A DNA stretch of 64,000 bases from Ferribacterium limneticum (lineage in GTDB: Bacteria; Pseudomonadota; Gammaproteobacteria; Burkholderiales; Rhodocyclaceae), in NCBI RefSeq assembly GCF_020510565.1, contig NZ_CP075189.1, forward strand, positions 1,096,001 to 1,160,000. Reading direction: 5' to 3'. A model generated the notes under the pieces. The model did not search any database, was not told the DNA's origin, and saw only the letters and a program-made list of their open reading frames with translations. Position 1 is the first letter of the stretch. The number at the start of each line of letters is the position of its first letter. The translations under genes were made by a program, and so were the position numbers. Of the stretch, positions 1 through 8,583 are shown piece after piece.

Positions 1-590
1 TTGGCGGTTCGTGGGGCAGCCTGCTGGCCCTGGCCTATGCCCAGATTTATCCGGAAAACGTGCACGGGCTGGTCATGCACGGCATCTTTCTCGGCTCGCA
101 CGACGAGATCGTCGCCTACGCGCGCGGCCTCGGCAACCTGCTACCGCGCCTCGAACGGGGTGACCCGCTCAAGGCGTTTGCCCGGATCATCCTGCACGAG
201 CAGGCCGAGCGCGCGACCCAGGCGGCGCGGGTCTGGCTCGACTACCAACGTAGCCTGATCGGCAAGGAACCGCTCGACGCGCCGCCCAATGCCATGCAGC
301 AGGCCCGGGCGCGCATCCAGATGCACTACCTGACCCGCAATTGTTTTCTCGTGCCCGGCCAGTTGCTGGCCGGCATCGACCGCATTCGCCACCTGCCGGC
401 CATCATCGTCCAGGGCCTGGCCGATCCGGTGTGCCCGCCGGTGGCCGCCGAAACGCTGCACCGCGCCTGGCCGGAAGCGACCTGGGTGCCGGTGGCGAGC
501 GCCGGCCACGATGCCCTGTCGCCAGCCATGGCCCGCGCCTGCATCAAGGCGCTGGGCTGGGTTGCCGAGTGCATTGAAAGTTTCGACTAG
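1..590 (+). CDS. Alpha/beta hydrolase, proline iminopeptidase-like (5' truncated)
   Basis: The reading frame is open from the first base (first whole codon at 3), so the N-terminal part lies outside the window. The visible 195 residues start with GGSWGS, the nucleophile elbow of proline iminopeptidases (family usually about 315 residues, so about 120 are missing). The acid residue is likely the Asp in GLADPVCP and the base the His in SAGHDAL near the C-terminus, giving a complete Ser-Asp-His triad. The family removes N-terminal proline from peptides in the cytoplasm. The cap region is divergent, so a related hydrolase with another substrate is possible. The next gene follows after 43 bp on the same strand. 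Confidence 0.8.
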   Translation, partial: GGSWGSLLALAYAQIYPENVHGLVMHGIFLGSHDEIVAYARGLGNLLPRLERGDPLKAFARIILHEQAERATQAARVWLDYQRSLIGKEPLDAPPNAMQQARARIQMHYLTRNCFLVPGQLLAGIDRIRHLPAIIVQGLADPVCPPVAAETLHRAWPEATWVPVASAGHDALSPAMARACIKALGWVAECIESFD

Positions 591-633
591 CGACCGGGAA
601 ACCACGGGTGATGGTGAACGGTATGATCGCTCC

Positions 634-1272
634 ATGACCACCATCGAAATCGTTTCCGACCTCGTCTGTCCGTGGTGCTACATCGGCCTGCGCCGGCTCG
701 ATGCGGCCATCGCCGACGTGCGCCGCGAGTTGCCCGACTTTGCCTGCGAGAAGCGTTGGCGCCCGTTTTTCCTGAACCCCGATACGCCACCCGAAGGCGA
801 ACCTTACCTGCCGTTTCTCGAAAAGAAATTCGGCGGGCCGGCGCCGGTCGCCGCCTTGTTCGAGCGCGTGCGCGCGGCCGGTCGGCCGTGGGGTGTTGAA
901 TACGCCTTCGAGAAAATCGAGGTTCGCGCCAATACCCTGCAGGCGCACCGCCTGATTCACTGGGCGCAGCAACGCGGCGATGCCCAGGCGCTGGTCGAGC
1001 GGCTGTTCGTCGCCCAGTTCCAGCGCGGCGAGCGGATCGGCGATTTGGCCCTGCTGGCGCAGGTGGCGGTCGAATGTGGCTACCCCGGCGAGGAGGTGGC
1101 GGCCTATCTCTCGTCAGGGCGCGATGTCGACACCGTGCGCGGCATGGAAGCCGAGGTCCGCCGGGCCGGCATTCACCAGGTGCCGACCTTCATTGTCGAC
1201 GGCCGCCATGTCGTCGTCGGCGCCGAAGACCCGGCCGTACTGGCCGCGGCAATCCGCCGGACGCTGGACTGA
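634..1272 (+). CDS. DsbA-family oxidoreductase, FrnE-like
   Basis: A 212-residue cytoplasmic protein of the DsbA/2-hydroxychromene-2-carboxylate isomerase superfamily. The thioredoxin-type active site is CPWC at residues 12-15, right after the first beta strand, and the cis-proline loop is seen as HQVPTFIVDG near residue 183. There is no signal peptide, which fits the FrnE branch (polyketide and stress-linked dithiol oxidoreductases) rather than periplasmic DsbA. ATG at 634 is chosen because the family starts directly with the strand before CPWC; longer in-frame starts run into the upstream gene. The physiological partner is not evident. Confidence 0.85.
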   Translation: MTTIEIVSDLVCPWCYIGLRRLDAAIADVRRELPDFACEKRWRPFFLNPDTPPEGEPYLPFLEKKFGGPAPVAALFERVRAAGRPWGVEYAFEKIEVRANTLQAHRLIHWAQQRGDAQALVERLFVAQFQRGERIGDLALLAQVAVECGYPGEEVAAYLSSGRDVDTVRGMEAEVRRAGIHQVPTFIVDGRHVVVGAEDPAVLAAAIRRTLD

Positions 1273-1279
1273 GGGCTGC

Positions 1280-1798
1280 TCAGGCCCGATCTTTTCGCCG
1301 GAAGGCGAGCAGCAAGCCGCCGCAGAGCAGCGACCAGACCGTGGCCGGCTCAGGTACGGACGAGACCAGGGTCACGTCGCCGCCACTGTTCAGCACGATT
1401 TGGCCGCCGGCGTTCAGGTCGATGTTCCCGCGCGGGGGGAGCGTGATGCCGGGCGACGAGATGGTGCCGATGTCGAAGCGGGTCGCGTTGAACCCATTTA
1501 TCGATACACCGTCAGCAAGCGTGAGGACACCGGTGACTGTCTTCAACTGAACGAGGGGGGCGACCAGGCTCAGGTCGTCGAGGAACAATGAGCCGGCAGC
1601 GCTGATCGTGATGCCGATGTCCGAATCGATGCTGCCGCCGATCAGCGAAAAATCGCCGTCGCAGGACAGCATGGCGCCGTTGCTCAGGTCGAACGACTGA
1701 CTGCCGGAGCAACTGGCAGTGGTGATGTTGGCGTTCGAGGCGGCTTGAGCGAAAGCGGAAAACAGCAGGGCGGACAGGAGCAGGGCAAGGTGGCGCAT
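1280..1798 (-). CDS. PEP-CTERM sorting-domain protein
   Basis: A secreted protein of 172 residues. It has an N-terminal signal peptide (start of mature part near ASNAN), a low-complexity beta-rich middle with many Gly, Ser, Asp and Ile residues, and a C-terminal PEP-CTERM signal: VPEPATVW, then a hydrophobic helix and the basic tail RRK. Such tails are recognised by exosortase and are typical of exopolysaccharide- or floc-forming betaproteobacteria. No exosortase gene is in the window. The ATG at 1798 is preceded by a GGAGG ribosome site; an earlier in-frame start would add residues before the signal peptide. Confidence 0.85.
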   Translation of the reverse strand: MRHLALLLSALLFSAFAQAASNANITTASCSGSQSFDLSNGAMLSCDGDFSLIGGSIDSDIGITISAAGSLFLDDLSLVAPLVQLKTVTGVLTLADGVSINGFNATRFDIGTISSPGITLPPRGNIDLNAGGQIVLNSGGDVTLVSSVPEPATVWSLLCGGLLLAFRRKDRA

Positions 1799-1921
1799 GG
1801 CCGCCTCCGGCGGAATGGCAAGCCCTGAAGTCTGCGCCATAGGCATGACGCTTGAATGACAGGCGGCGCATGAGCCGGACTAGGCGCCGCCTGATTCAGC
1901 CGGCTGGTGCCGGCCGCTGCC

Positions 1922-2326
1922 TTACTTGGCGATGTCGAGCAATTCGACTTCGAAAATCAGCGTCGAATTGGGCGGAATGCCGGGTACGCCGCGGCTGCCG
2001 TAAGCCAGGTTGGACGGGCAGACCAGCTTGGCCTTGCCGCCGACCTTGATCTTCTGCACGCCTTCAGTCCAGCACGGAATGACGCGGTTGAGCGGGAAGG
2101 CGGCCGGCTCGTTGCGCTTGTACGAACTGTCGAATTCCTGGCCATTGGTCAGCGTGCCGCGATAGTGCACCTTGACCGTGTCGCTGGCCTTCGGGCTGGC
2201 GCCGCTGCCTTCCTTGAGCATGGTGATGGCGATGCCGGAGGCGGTCATTTCTTCCTTCGGTTCGGCGGCTGTGGCCGAGAAGGAGAGCGCGAGGAGGAGG
2301 GCGGTTGCGGTAGCGAGCTTTTGCAT
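1922..2326 (-). CDS. FKBP-type peptidyl-prolyl cis-trans isomerase, exported
   Basis: A 134-residue protein with a signal peptide (cleavage after SATAA) followed by a single FKBP domain of normal size. Family residues visible are VHYRGTLTNGQEFDSS, FPLNRVIPCWTEG, and the C-terminal IPPNSTLIFEVELLDI strand. It should speed prolyl isomerisation during folding of periplasmic proteins. It lacks the N-terminal dimerisation domain of FkpA/Mip, so it is the short form. It stands alone, 96 bp upstream of a different minus-strand unit. Confidence 0.9.
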   Translation of the reverse strand: MQKLATATALLLALSFSATAAEPKEEMTASGIAITMLKEGSGASPKASDTVKVHYRGTLTNGQEFDSSYKRNEPAAFPLNRVIPCWTEGVQKIKVGGKAKLVCPSNLAYGSRGVPGIPPNSTLIFEVELLDIAK

Positions 2327-2424
2327 GGATCTGCCTTGGTTGAGGTTGGGCGTTGAAAGTTGGCTACGTTAATGGGAAGTCGTCGGGCGAGTAAAGAGGG
2401 CCGCGAAAAAATGTCGGCCACAGC

Positions 2425-3414
2425 TCATTCGGTGACGGTCAGGTAAACCAGAGTCTGGTTGAGCAACTGGTAACCGATTTCGCCGAAGGTCATCGGCCCG
2501 GTGACCTCACCCGTCCGCTTGCCTTCAAGCTGCGAATTGAGGAAATTGAGGATGCAGTTGCAGGAGAAGGAAATGTCCAGCCCGCTCCTGGGTAGGGCGG
2601 CCTGGAAGGCGCTGACATAGTCGGTGACCGGTGCCGCAAAGCGGTATTCGAGGCCCGGGAAGACCGGGGCGTAGAACTCGACGCGCCGCGCCGCGCGGTC
2701 AATGTTTTTGATGCTGACGTTGATCATGGCGCCGCTGTAATCGGCGACCAGCGGCAGGCGGGTGTCGATCTGGTTGGCCAGCAGGTAATCGGCCAGGTTG
2801 CCGGTTTGGCCGCCGATCAGGCAGTCGCCGGCGCTGAAGCCGTTGTTCTCGAAGCGGATGCCGGCGCCGCTGCCGGGGCGGAAGAGGTTGACGATGTCGA
2901 TCTGGGCGAATTTTTCGGGCGGCAGCGGTACGTCCATGACCACGGCGTCGCTTTCGGAAAACTCGCCGGTGCTGCCGAGGACGACCTTGGGGGTGGTCTT
3001 GCCGAGGTCGTCGAGGTGCACACCGGCGATCCAGCCGATCAGCGGCTTCATGTACATCTCTTCGAAATTCGGGGCGTTTTGGGCAAATCCGGCGTGGGTG
3101 GCGCTGAAGGCGGGAATGATCAGGATGCTGTAGCCGTTGTCAGGCGCATTGCGACAGATTTGCGGCAAGGTGGCGCAATCGTAGAAGCGCAGTTGCGGCG
3201 GTGCGGCGAAGCCGCTGACTTCGCTGACGAAAACCTGCTCGCGGCTGACCGTGCCACCTTCGGCCGCCATGAAATAGGGAATCGTGCCGCCAATCCAGTG
3301 GCCTTGGGGGAGTTGCCTGAGGGCGGCTTCATCGCCGGCGATGCTCAGGTATTTGCCGGCATTGATCAGTTCGGCAGCGCGGCTGACTGACATCAGTTCT
3401 TGTTGGGTTTTCAT
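2425..3414 (-). CDS. Conserved protein of unknown function with a FIST-like C-terminal end
   Basis: A 329-residue soluble protein without signal peptide or membrane segment. I do not recognise a characterised family. The C-terminal part (FSCNCILNFLNS followed by GPMTFGEIGYQLLNQ) resembles the end of FIST_C sensory domains, where a conserved FGE(I/F) segment closes the fold; this is a resemblance seen by eye only. It lies 22 bp downstream of the ISL3-like gene on the same strand and the two probably form an operon. The start is the first ATG; Met8 is an alternative. Confidence 0.6.
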   Translation of the reverse strand: MKTQQELMSVSRAAELINAGKYLSIAGDEAALRQLPQGHWIGGTIPYFMAAEGGTVSREQVFVSEVSGFAAPPQLRFYDCATLPQICRNAPDNGYSILIIPAFSATHAGFAQNAPNFEEMYMKPLIGWIAGVHLDDLGKTTPKVVLGSTGEFSESDAVVMDVPLPPEKFAQIDIVNLFRPGSGAGIRFENNGFSAGDCLIGGQTGNLADYLLANQIDTRLPLVADYSGAMINVSIKNIDRAARRVEFYAPVFPGLEYRFAAPVTDYVSAFQAALPRSGLDISFSCNCILNFLNSQLEGKRTGEVTGPMTFGEIGYQLLNQTLVYLTVTE

Positions 3415-3436
3415 GGGTTTTTACCGGTGGCGCAGG

Positions 3437-4123
3437 TCAGTTTTGGGCAAGTTGCGCCAATTCGTGGCTGAGCATTTTTTCGTGGCGGGTGAAGTAGCGT
3501 TGCAATTCATGGGCCTTCAGGGTGCGCACTTCGCCATCGCTGATGATGGCGAATTGCTCGCGCAGCTTGGTCAGCAGCAGTTTGAGGCTGAGGATGCGGA
3601 TGTCGAGCTGGAGGTTGCCGCTGAGCAATTCTTCCCAGACGGGGTCGTTCGGTCCCGGTATCTGGGCCGAGATCGCGTCGGACGCGCTGCCCGGGCCGGA
3701 TAGCCCGGATTTGCCACTGTCCAGACGATGCTTGAATTTCCAGAGGTCGGCAACGGGCAGGTCGAGCAGGGCGCAGACCGAGGCGAAGCTGACGCCTTGC
3801 ATGAACATGCCGGCTATCTGCCGGGCGAAGGCGCGGGTGAAGGGCTGGTCAGTTTCGCCCAGCCATTGCAGATCGGCGCTTTCAGCTTCGCCGGGGATGA
3901 CGGCATGAACGATGCAACGCGCATTGCCGATGTTGATGTGACGCCAGACGCTTTCCCGGCCTTGTTCGGACGTGCTTCGGGCAGCGAAAAACCAGCCGCT
4001 GCGCTGGGCTTCGCGGGAGACCCAGATGTCGATCTGGTTTTTGCCGAGGTCGTTGCGGACGCGGACGATGTGCCATGGTGCGTGAATGGCCAGTGTGTGG
4101 TGCAGTAGTTCTTCAAGCTTCAT
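3437..4123 (-). CDS. ISL3-transposase-like N-terminal domain protein (possible domesticated DNA-binding protein)
   Basis: A 228-residue protein. Residues about 55-135 match the layout of the region after the zinc ribbon of ISL3-family transposases: a WRH...C..HA.IPGE block, a WLGE segment, TRAFARQI and then MFMQGVSFASVCALLDLP, a helix-turn-helix followed by LWKFKH. The catalytic DDE domain (about 250 further residues) is absent. In its place is a 90-residue helical tail not seen in transposases. No terminal inverted repeats are seen nearby. The intact frame, GGAG ribosome site and operon-like spacing to the next gene argue for a working regulator rather than debris. Confidence 0.6.
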   Translation of the reverse strand: MKLEELLHHTLAIHAPWHIVRVRNDLGKNQIDIWVSREAQRSGWFFAARSTSEQGRESVWRHINIGNARCIVHAVIPGEAESADLQWLGETDQPFTRAFARQIAGMFMQGVSFASVCALLDLPVADLWKFKHRLDSGKSGLSGPGSASDAISAQIPGPNDPVWEELLSGNLQLDIRILSLKLLLTKLREQFAIISDGEVRTLKAHELQRYFTRHEKMLSHELAQLAQN

Positions 4124-4286
4124 TGTTGGTCTCCATGTCGCCCGCTTGCTGTGGATCGAGCTGTTTTACCGGTTTATGCTGATAGCAAGGAGTGTGCTAG
4201 CGGCAAATCGCAGGCTGGGCGCCGATTTCTGTTCCGGCAACTGTGGAAATATCGAACGGTTGCTGCAAATCAAAGCAGCTGTTCCG

Positions 4287-4322
4287 ACGGTCAACCGGAA
4301 AAATGAGCCAAAAATGAAATCC
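4287..4322 (+). repeat. Dispersed repeat, copy 1 (forward)
   Basis: Near-perfect copy of the family: ACGGTCAACCGGAAAAA, then TGAGCCAAAAATGAAATCC. It lies in the 354-bp space between the ISL3-like gene and pqqU; the rest of that space holds copy 2 and no gene that I can support. Confidence 0.85.
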
Positions 4323-4414
4323 GGCCATCTCATGATTTTCATGAGGCTCATTTGGCGATTGCCGCGTCGCCCTTTCTGGGCGCTTTGGCCATAATCAGAT
4401 GGAGGTCGGCTTCC

Positions 4415-4449
4415 ACGGTCGACCGGAAAATTTGGCCGAAAACGAAATC
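4415..4449 (+). repeat. Dispersed repeat, copy 2 (forward, slightly diverged)
   Basis: ACGGTCGACCGGAAAA, then TTTGGCCGAAAACGAAATC, 128 bp after copy 1 and in the same orientation. It ends 28 bp before the pqqU start codon, inside the probable leader. Confidence 0.75.
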
Positions 4450-4477
4450 ACGCATCAATCTGAATAAGACAAAAATC

Positions 4478-6562
4478 ATGAGACAAAATCCGAAGCGCCT
4501 TGCTGTCATCCTCGCCGCCGCCTTTCCCTGCCTCGGCATCGCCGCCGAAACGGCGCTGACCCTCGACTCTGTCGTCGTCAGCGGCAGCCGCGTCGAGCAC
4601 AACACCTTTGACCTGCCGGCAGCCGTCGATGTTGTCGACGCCGCCCGCATCGGTGCCGATCAGGCGCGGGTCAATGCCTCCGAGGCGCTGGCTGCGGTGC
4701 CCGGCATCACGGTGCAGAATCGTCAGAACTACGCGCAGGATCTGCAGATTTCATCGCGTGGATTCGGTGCCCGGTCGGCCTTCGGCGTGCGCGGCATTCG
4801 CCTGATTTCGGATGGCATTCCGGCTTCGATGCCGGACGGTCAGGGCCAGGCGGCGACCTTCAACCTTGATCGCGCCGAGCGCATCGAAGTCCTGCGCGGC
4901 CCGCTGGCCGTGGTTTATGGCAACCATGCCGGTGGCGTCATTCAGATGTTCACGCCGGACGGCAAGGGGGCGCCGAGCGTCGAAGGCAGTTTTGTCGCCG
5001 GCAGCAACAATATGTGGAAAACCGACATCAGCGCCCAGGGCGAAGTCGGCGGTCTCGGTTATGTCATCGATGCCTCGCACTTTGCCACCGACGGCTATCG
5101 CGACCACAGCAAGGCCGAGCGCGATCAGAGCATGGTTAAGCTCACTTACCGGCCGAGCGCGGACGGCAAGCTGACTTTCATCGCCAACAGTTTCAAGCAG
5201 ACGGCCGATGATCCGCAGGGCCAGACCTGGGCGGGCTATCAGGCCAATCCGCGCAGCGTCGCCCAGCCCCCGCTCGACTTCAATACACGCAAGGAAATTG
5301 ACCACCAGCAGGGCGGGCTGACTTACGAGCACCGCCTGGGCGATCATTCGGTCCTGGCCTCGGCCTATGCCGGGCAACGCTCGACGATTCAGTACCAGTC
5401 GATTCCACCTGGCCCGCAAGGCAACGTGAAGCACTCCGGCGGCGTCATCGATTTCGACCGCGACTTCGCCGGCGCCTCGACGCGCTGGATCGGCCGCTTC
5501 CAGCTGGCCGGCGGCAAGCTGACGACGACCGTCGGTGTCGACTACGAGCAATCGATCGACAACCGGCGCGGTTACGAGAACTTCATCGGTGCCACGCTCG
5601 GCGTCAAGGGCGTCCAGCGCCGCGCCGAAGAAGACCGTGTTGCCAGCTTTGATCAGTACGCCCAGGCTGAATGGCAGGGCGAGCGCTGGACTTTCAGCGG
5701 CGGCGTTCGGCACAGCAATGTCTCGTTCAGCGTCAAGGATGCCTACCTGAGCAACGGCAACGATGGCGGCAGTGTCAGCTACGAGAAGACGACGCCGACC
5801 ATCGCCGCGATGTTCCGCCTGACCCCGACGGTGAACATCTACGCCAGTGCGGCGCGCGGCTTCGAGGCGCCGACCTTCAACGAACTGTTCTATTCCGGCC
5901 CGGGCGGCACTTTCAGTTACAACCTCAAGCCGTCGACCAGCACGCACTACGAAACCGGCTTGAAAGCCTTTATCGGCAGTGACACGCGCCTCGATCTGGC
6001 GGTTTTCCAGATCGAAACCGAGGATGAACTGGTCGTCGATTCCGCCTCCGGCGGCCGGACGACTTACCGCAATGCCGGCCAGACTCTGCGTCGCGGCCTA
6101 GAAGCCGGGCTCGACAGCCGCTGGGCCAACAACCTGTCGACCCGCCTCGCCTATACCTTCCTCGACGCCCGTTACGACGAAGCCTTCACTACCTCGTCCG
6201 GCCTGATCAATGCGGATAACCGCCTGCCTGGCGTTCCCGCCCAGACCCTGTTCGGCGAACTGGCCTGGAAGCACCCGGCCAGCGGCTTCCACGCTGCCGT
6301 CGAGGGTATTGCCCGGAGCAAGGTGTACGTCGAGGACATCAACACCAGGCAAGCGGCGCCGGCCTACGCCATCGCCAACCTGCGTTTCGGCATCGAGCGC
6401 AAGGTCGGCGATTTGAAGCTGCGCACCTTCCTGCGTTTCGACAATATTTTCGATCGCCAGTATGTCGGCTCGGTCATCGTCGGCGACGGCAACAGCCGCT
6501 ATTACGAAGCGGCGCCGGGTCGCACCTGGCTAGCCGGCGTCAGCGCCCGTTATCAGTTTTGA
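4478..6562 (+). CDS. pqqU: TonB-dependent receptor, PqqU (YncD) type
   Basis: A 694-residue outer-membrane receptor: signal peptide (to about residue 23), plug domain with NRQNYAQDLQISSRGFGARS, ISDGIPASMPDGQGQ and RIEVLRGPLAVVYG, then a 22-strand barrel. The plug, the segments GYENF, GGRTTYRNAGQTLRRG and the end VIVGDGNSRYYEAAPGR follow E. coli YncD/PqqU, which imports pyrroloquinoline quinone across the outer membrane, so uptake of PQQ is the likely role. ATG at 4478 gives a proper signal peptide; upstream in-frame codons run through repeat copy 2. The gene is monocistronic with a terminator 22 bp after the stop. Confidence 0.88.
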   Translation: MRQNPKRLAVILAAAFPCLGIAAETALTLDSVVVSGSRVEHNTFDLPAAVDVVDAARIGADQARVNASEALAAVPGITVQNRQNYAQDLQISSRGFGARSAFGVRGIRLISDGIPASMPDGQGQAATFNLDRAERIEVLRGPLAVVYGNHAGGVIQMFTPDGKGAPSVEGSFVAGSNNMWKTDISAQGEVGGLGYVIDASHFATDGYRDHSKAERDQSMVKLTYRPSADGKLTFIANSFKQTADDPQGQTWAGYQANPRSVAQPPLDFNTRKEIDHQQGGLTYEHRLGDHSVLASAYAGQRSTIQYQSIPPGPQGNVKHSGGVIDFDRDFAGASTRWIGRFQLAGGKLTTTVGVDYEQSIDNRRGYENFIGATLGVKGVQRRAEEDRVASFDQYAQAEWQGERWTFSGGVRHSNVSFSVKDAYLSNGNDGGSVSYEKTTPTIAAMFRLTPTVNIYASAARGFEAPTFNELFYSGPGGTFSYNLKPSTSTHYETGLKAFIGSDTRLDLAVFQIETEDELVVDSASGGRTTYRNAGQTLRRGLEAGLDSRWANNLSTRLAYTFLDARYDEAFTTSSGLINADNRLPGVPAQTLFGELAWKHPASGFHAAVEGIARSKVYVEDINTRQAAPAYAIANLRFGIERKVGDLKLRTFLRFDNIFDRQYVGSVIVGDGNSRYYEAAPGRTWLAGVSARYQF

Positions 6563-6583
6563 GCACCTCCATTCCCCCGCTCA

Positions 6584-6606
6584 AGCCCGGTTCGCCGGGC
6601 TTTTTT
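6584..6606 (+). terminator. Rho-independent terminator of pqqU
   Basis: Stem GCCCGG / CCGGGC with a TTCG tetraloop followed by six T, directly after the pqqU stop codon. Confidence 0.9.
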
Positions 6607-6700
6607 GTGCTTGATGAAACGACGGACACTGTTTCGTTTTGGCTCAATGAAGTAGCAATTGTCCAGAAAATGAACGCGTCAGACTGTTCAGACGATTCCT

Positions 6701-6735
6701 ACGGTCAACCGGAAAAATGGCCTGAAATCGAAGTG
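6701..6735 (+). repeat. Dispersed repeat, copy 3 (forward)
   Basis: ACGGTCAACCGGAAAAATGG, then CCTGAAATCGAAGT. It sits in the 338-bp gap between pqqU and the porin, which otherwise contains the pqqU terminator and the porin leader and no supported gene. Confidence 0.8.
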
Positions 6736-6900
6736 GCAAGCGGCTTTGCGCAAATTGCCCGGCACTTTTTGACGGGCTGGCACGGGCTTCGCAATTACAT
6801 AGCGCGGAACACTGCCCTCGGGATGGGAGAGGGGAGATTCGTACGGGGCGGAACCCGCTTCGGAGTTCATTCACACAAAAGATGATTGAGGAGCAATTCA

Positions 6901-8016
6901 ATGCAGAAAAAACTTATCGCGCTGGCCGTTGCGGCTGTTACTTCCGGTGCAGCCTTCGCACAATCCAACGTCACCATCTACGGTAACATCGACATGGGTG
7001 TCATGTTCCGTCAGGGGTCTAACGGCGCGGTCGCCAGCGGCCAGTCGCAGTACGATCTGCAGAGCGCTGCTTCGCAGAGCCACATCGGCTTCAAGGGCGT
7101 CGAGGATCTGGGCAACGGCCTGAAAGCCCTGTTCGATCTGCAATATCGCATCAGCCCGGACACCAGTACCGGTCTGGCTACGGCCGGCCACCAGTACGTA
7201 GGCCTGACCGGCGGTTTCGGTACGGTCGTCGCCGGCTACCTGGACGGCCTTCGTTTCGGCATCTACGGCAAGTACAGCCCGTTCGGCAACTACTCGGTTG
7301 CCAGCCTGACCTCGATGACCACCCAGTACGACCGCGCAGCCAATGCACTGGCCTACATCTCGCCGTCCTTTTCGGGCTTCACCGTGATCCTGGCTACAGC
7401 CACCAACACGCAAGGCGCCGAAGGCAGCCTGAACGCCGTCCACTCGCCGATGACCGCGACCAGCACGGGCAACAACGGCGATGACCGTCTGTTGTCAGCC
7501 AACCTGATCTATGCGAATGGCCCGCTGAGCATCGACCTCGACTATGAGACGACCCGGGCTGTCGGCTATGACAGGGACCGCCTGTACGTCGCCACCGCCG
7601 GCGCTTCCTACGATTTCGGCGTGGTCAAGGTCAGCGGCCTCTACGACGTCATCAAGGGTGATGTGAACTCCTTCATCGGCGGCAACACGACATTCGCCGC
7701 CGCCGCCTTTGGCCTGGCAGCCAACCAGCGGTACGATCGCCGCAACTGGTTTGTCGGCGCCACCGTGCCGCTCGGCAAGTTCTCAGTGATGGGCCTGTTC
7801 GGCCAGGTCAAGGACAAGACCCTGTCCGATGCTGATGCCTGGAAGGTAGGCGTCGGCGCGCGCTACGCCCTGTCCAAGCGTACTGAACTGTACGCCGACT
7901 TCGCGCATATCAAGAACGACACCAACGGGAAATACACCATCAATCCGATGGGTAACGGTTCCGGTACCAGCGCCGGCATCAATGGCCTGGCGATGGGTAT
8001 CAAGCACTCGTTCTAA
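6901..8016 (+). CDS. Gram-negative porin (betaproteobacterial general-porin type)
   Basis: A 371-residue outer-membrane porin. It has a signal peptide ending TSGAAFA, the typical first strand QSNVTIYGNIDMGVMF, glycine- and tyrosine-rich alternating strands, and a terminal Phe (MGIKHSF) required by the BAM machinery. It forms trimeric diffusion channels for small hydrophilic solutes. ATG 6901 is preceded by GAGGAG; upstream in-frame codons would spoil the signal peptide. The long leader and strong terminator (8101-8130) fit a highly expressed gene. Confidence 0.92.
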   Translation: MQKKLIALAVAAVTSGAAFAQSNVTIYGNIDMGVMFRQGSNGAVASGQSQYDLQSAASQSHIGFKGVEDLGNGLKALFDLQYRISPDTSTGLATAGHQYVGLTGGFGTVVAGYLDGLRFGIYGKYSPFGNYSVASLTSMTTQYDRAANALAYISPSFSGFTVILATATNTQGAEGSLNAVHSPMTATSTGNNGDDRLLSANLIYANGPLSIDLDYETTRAVGYDRDRLYVATAGASYDFGVVKVSGLYDVIKGDVNSFIGGNTTFAAAAFGLAANQRYDRRNWFVGATVPLGKFSVMGLFGQVKDKTLSDADAWKVGVGARYALSKRTELYADFAHIKNDTNGKYTINPMGNGSGTSAGINGLAMGIKHSF

Positions 8017-8046
8017 ACCGATTTACCCGGACGACTCATTCTTCAT

Positions 8047-8577
8047 ATGAATCGCCCGGGCAACGAACTCTTGCGTCAGATGGTTTCCTCACATCTGTTT
8101 GGGACGCCCTGCGGGGCGTCCCGTTTTTTTCTGGTTTTCCTGTCGTTGCTCTGTATTTCGACATCATCGATCGCCGATGATACGGTCGTTGTCAGGGTCA
8201 GCAATTCCGATTTCCGGACTGCCCACGACGGGCTGATCGAAGCCATCGAGAGCGAAGGGCTGGTCATCGGCAGCATCCTCCCCTTCCGCGACATGCTGGC
8301 CCGCACGGCCGTCGGTGACGGCGCGCTTCCCTACGGCGAAGCCGAAATCGTCCAGTTCTGCAGTGCCTTACTGGCCGCCGAACTGGTTCGCGAAGCGCCG
8401 GCGCAACTGACACTTTGCCCGTTGTCGATCGCCCTCTATACCCAAGTGGAAAATACATCGGAAATCCGGCTGGCTTATCGTTCGCCGGGCAACTCAACCG
8501 CCGGCCGGCAGCGTGCCGAATCATTGTTGCAGCGCATCGTGCAACGCGCGGCGGAGCTTGCCCGCCTGCGCTGGTAG
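8047..8577 (+). CDS. DUF302 domain protein, exported
   Basis: Up to 176 residues. The body has the DUF302 pattern: a strand with DFRTAHDGLIEAIESEGL, then a region with GEAEIVQFCSALLAAELV and LCPLSIALY. Members are small alpha/beta proteins often secreted or fused to other modules; no biochemical role is established. A hydrophobic segment (SRFFLVFLSLLCIS) ending near IADD serves as signal peptide. The start is uncertain: ATG 8047 or 8080 both lie before a strong terminator hairpin (8101-8130) that falls inside the frame, and no good ribosome site is visible. The gene may therefore be expressed only by read-through from the porin. Confidence 0.75.
   Translation: MNRPGNELLRQMVSSHLFGTPCGASRFFLVFLSLLCISTSSIADDTVVVRVSNSDFRTAHDGLIEAIESEGLVIGSILPFRDMLARTAVGDGALPYGEAEIVQFCSALLAAELVREAPAQLTLCPLSIALYTQVENTSEIRLAYRSPGNSTAGRQRAESLLQRIVQRAAELARLRW
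8101..8130 (+). terminator. Strong intrinsic terminator behind the porin, inside the DUF302 frame
   Basis: Perfect 9-bp stem GGGACGCCC / GGGCGTCCC, loop TGCG, then G and seven T. It lies 84 bp after the porin stop codon but within the 5' part of the DUF302 reading frame. Confidence 0.9.
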
Positions 8578-8583
8578 CCTTGA

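Noticed and set aside
4751..5947. A 398-residue antisense frame within pqqU
   Set aside because: It is the mirror of a GC-rich gene with no family features; codon pattern favours pqqU.
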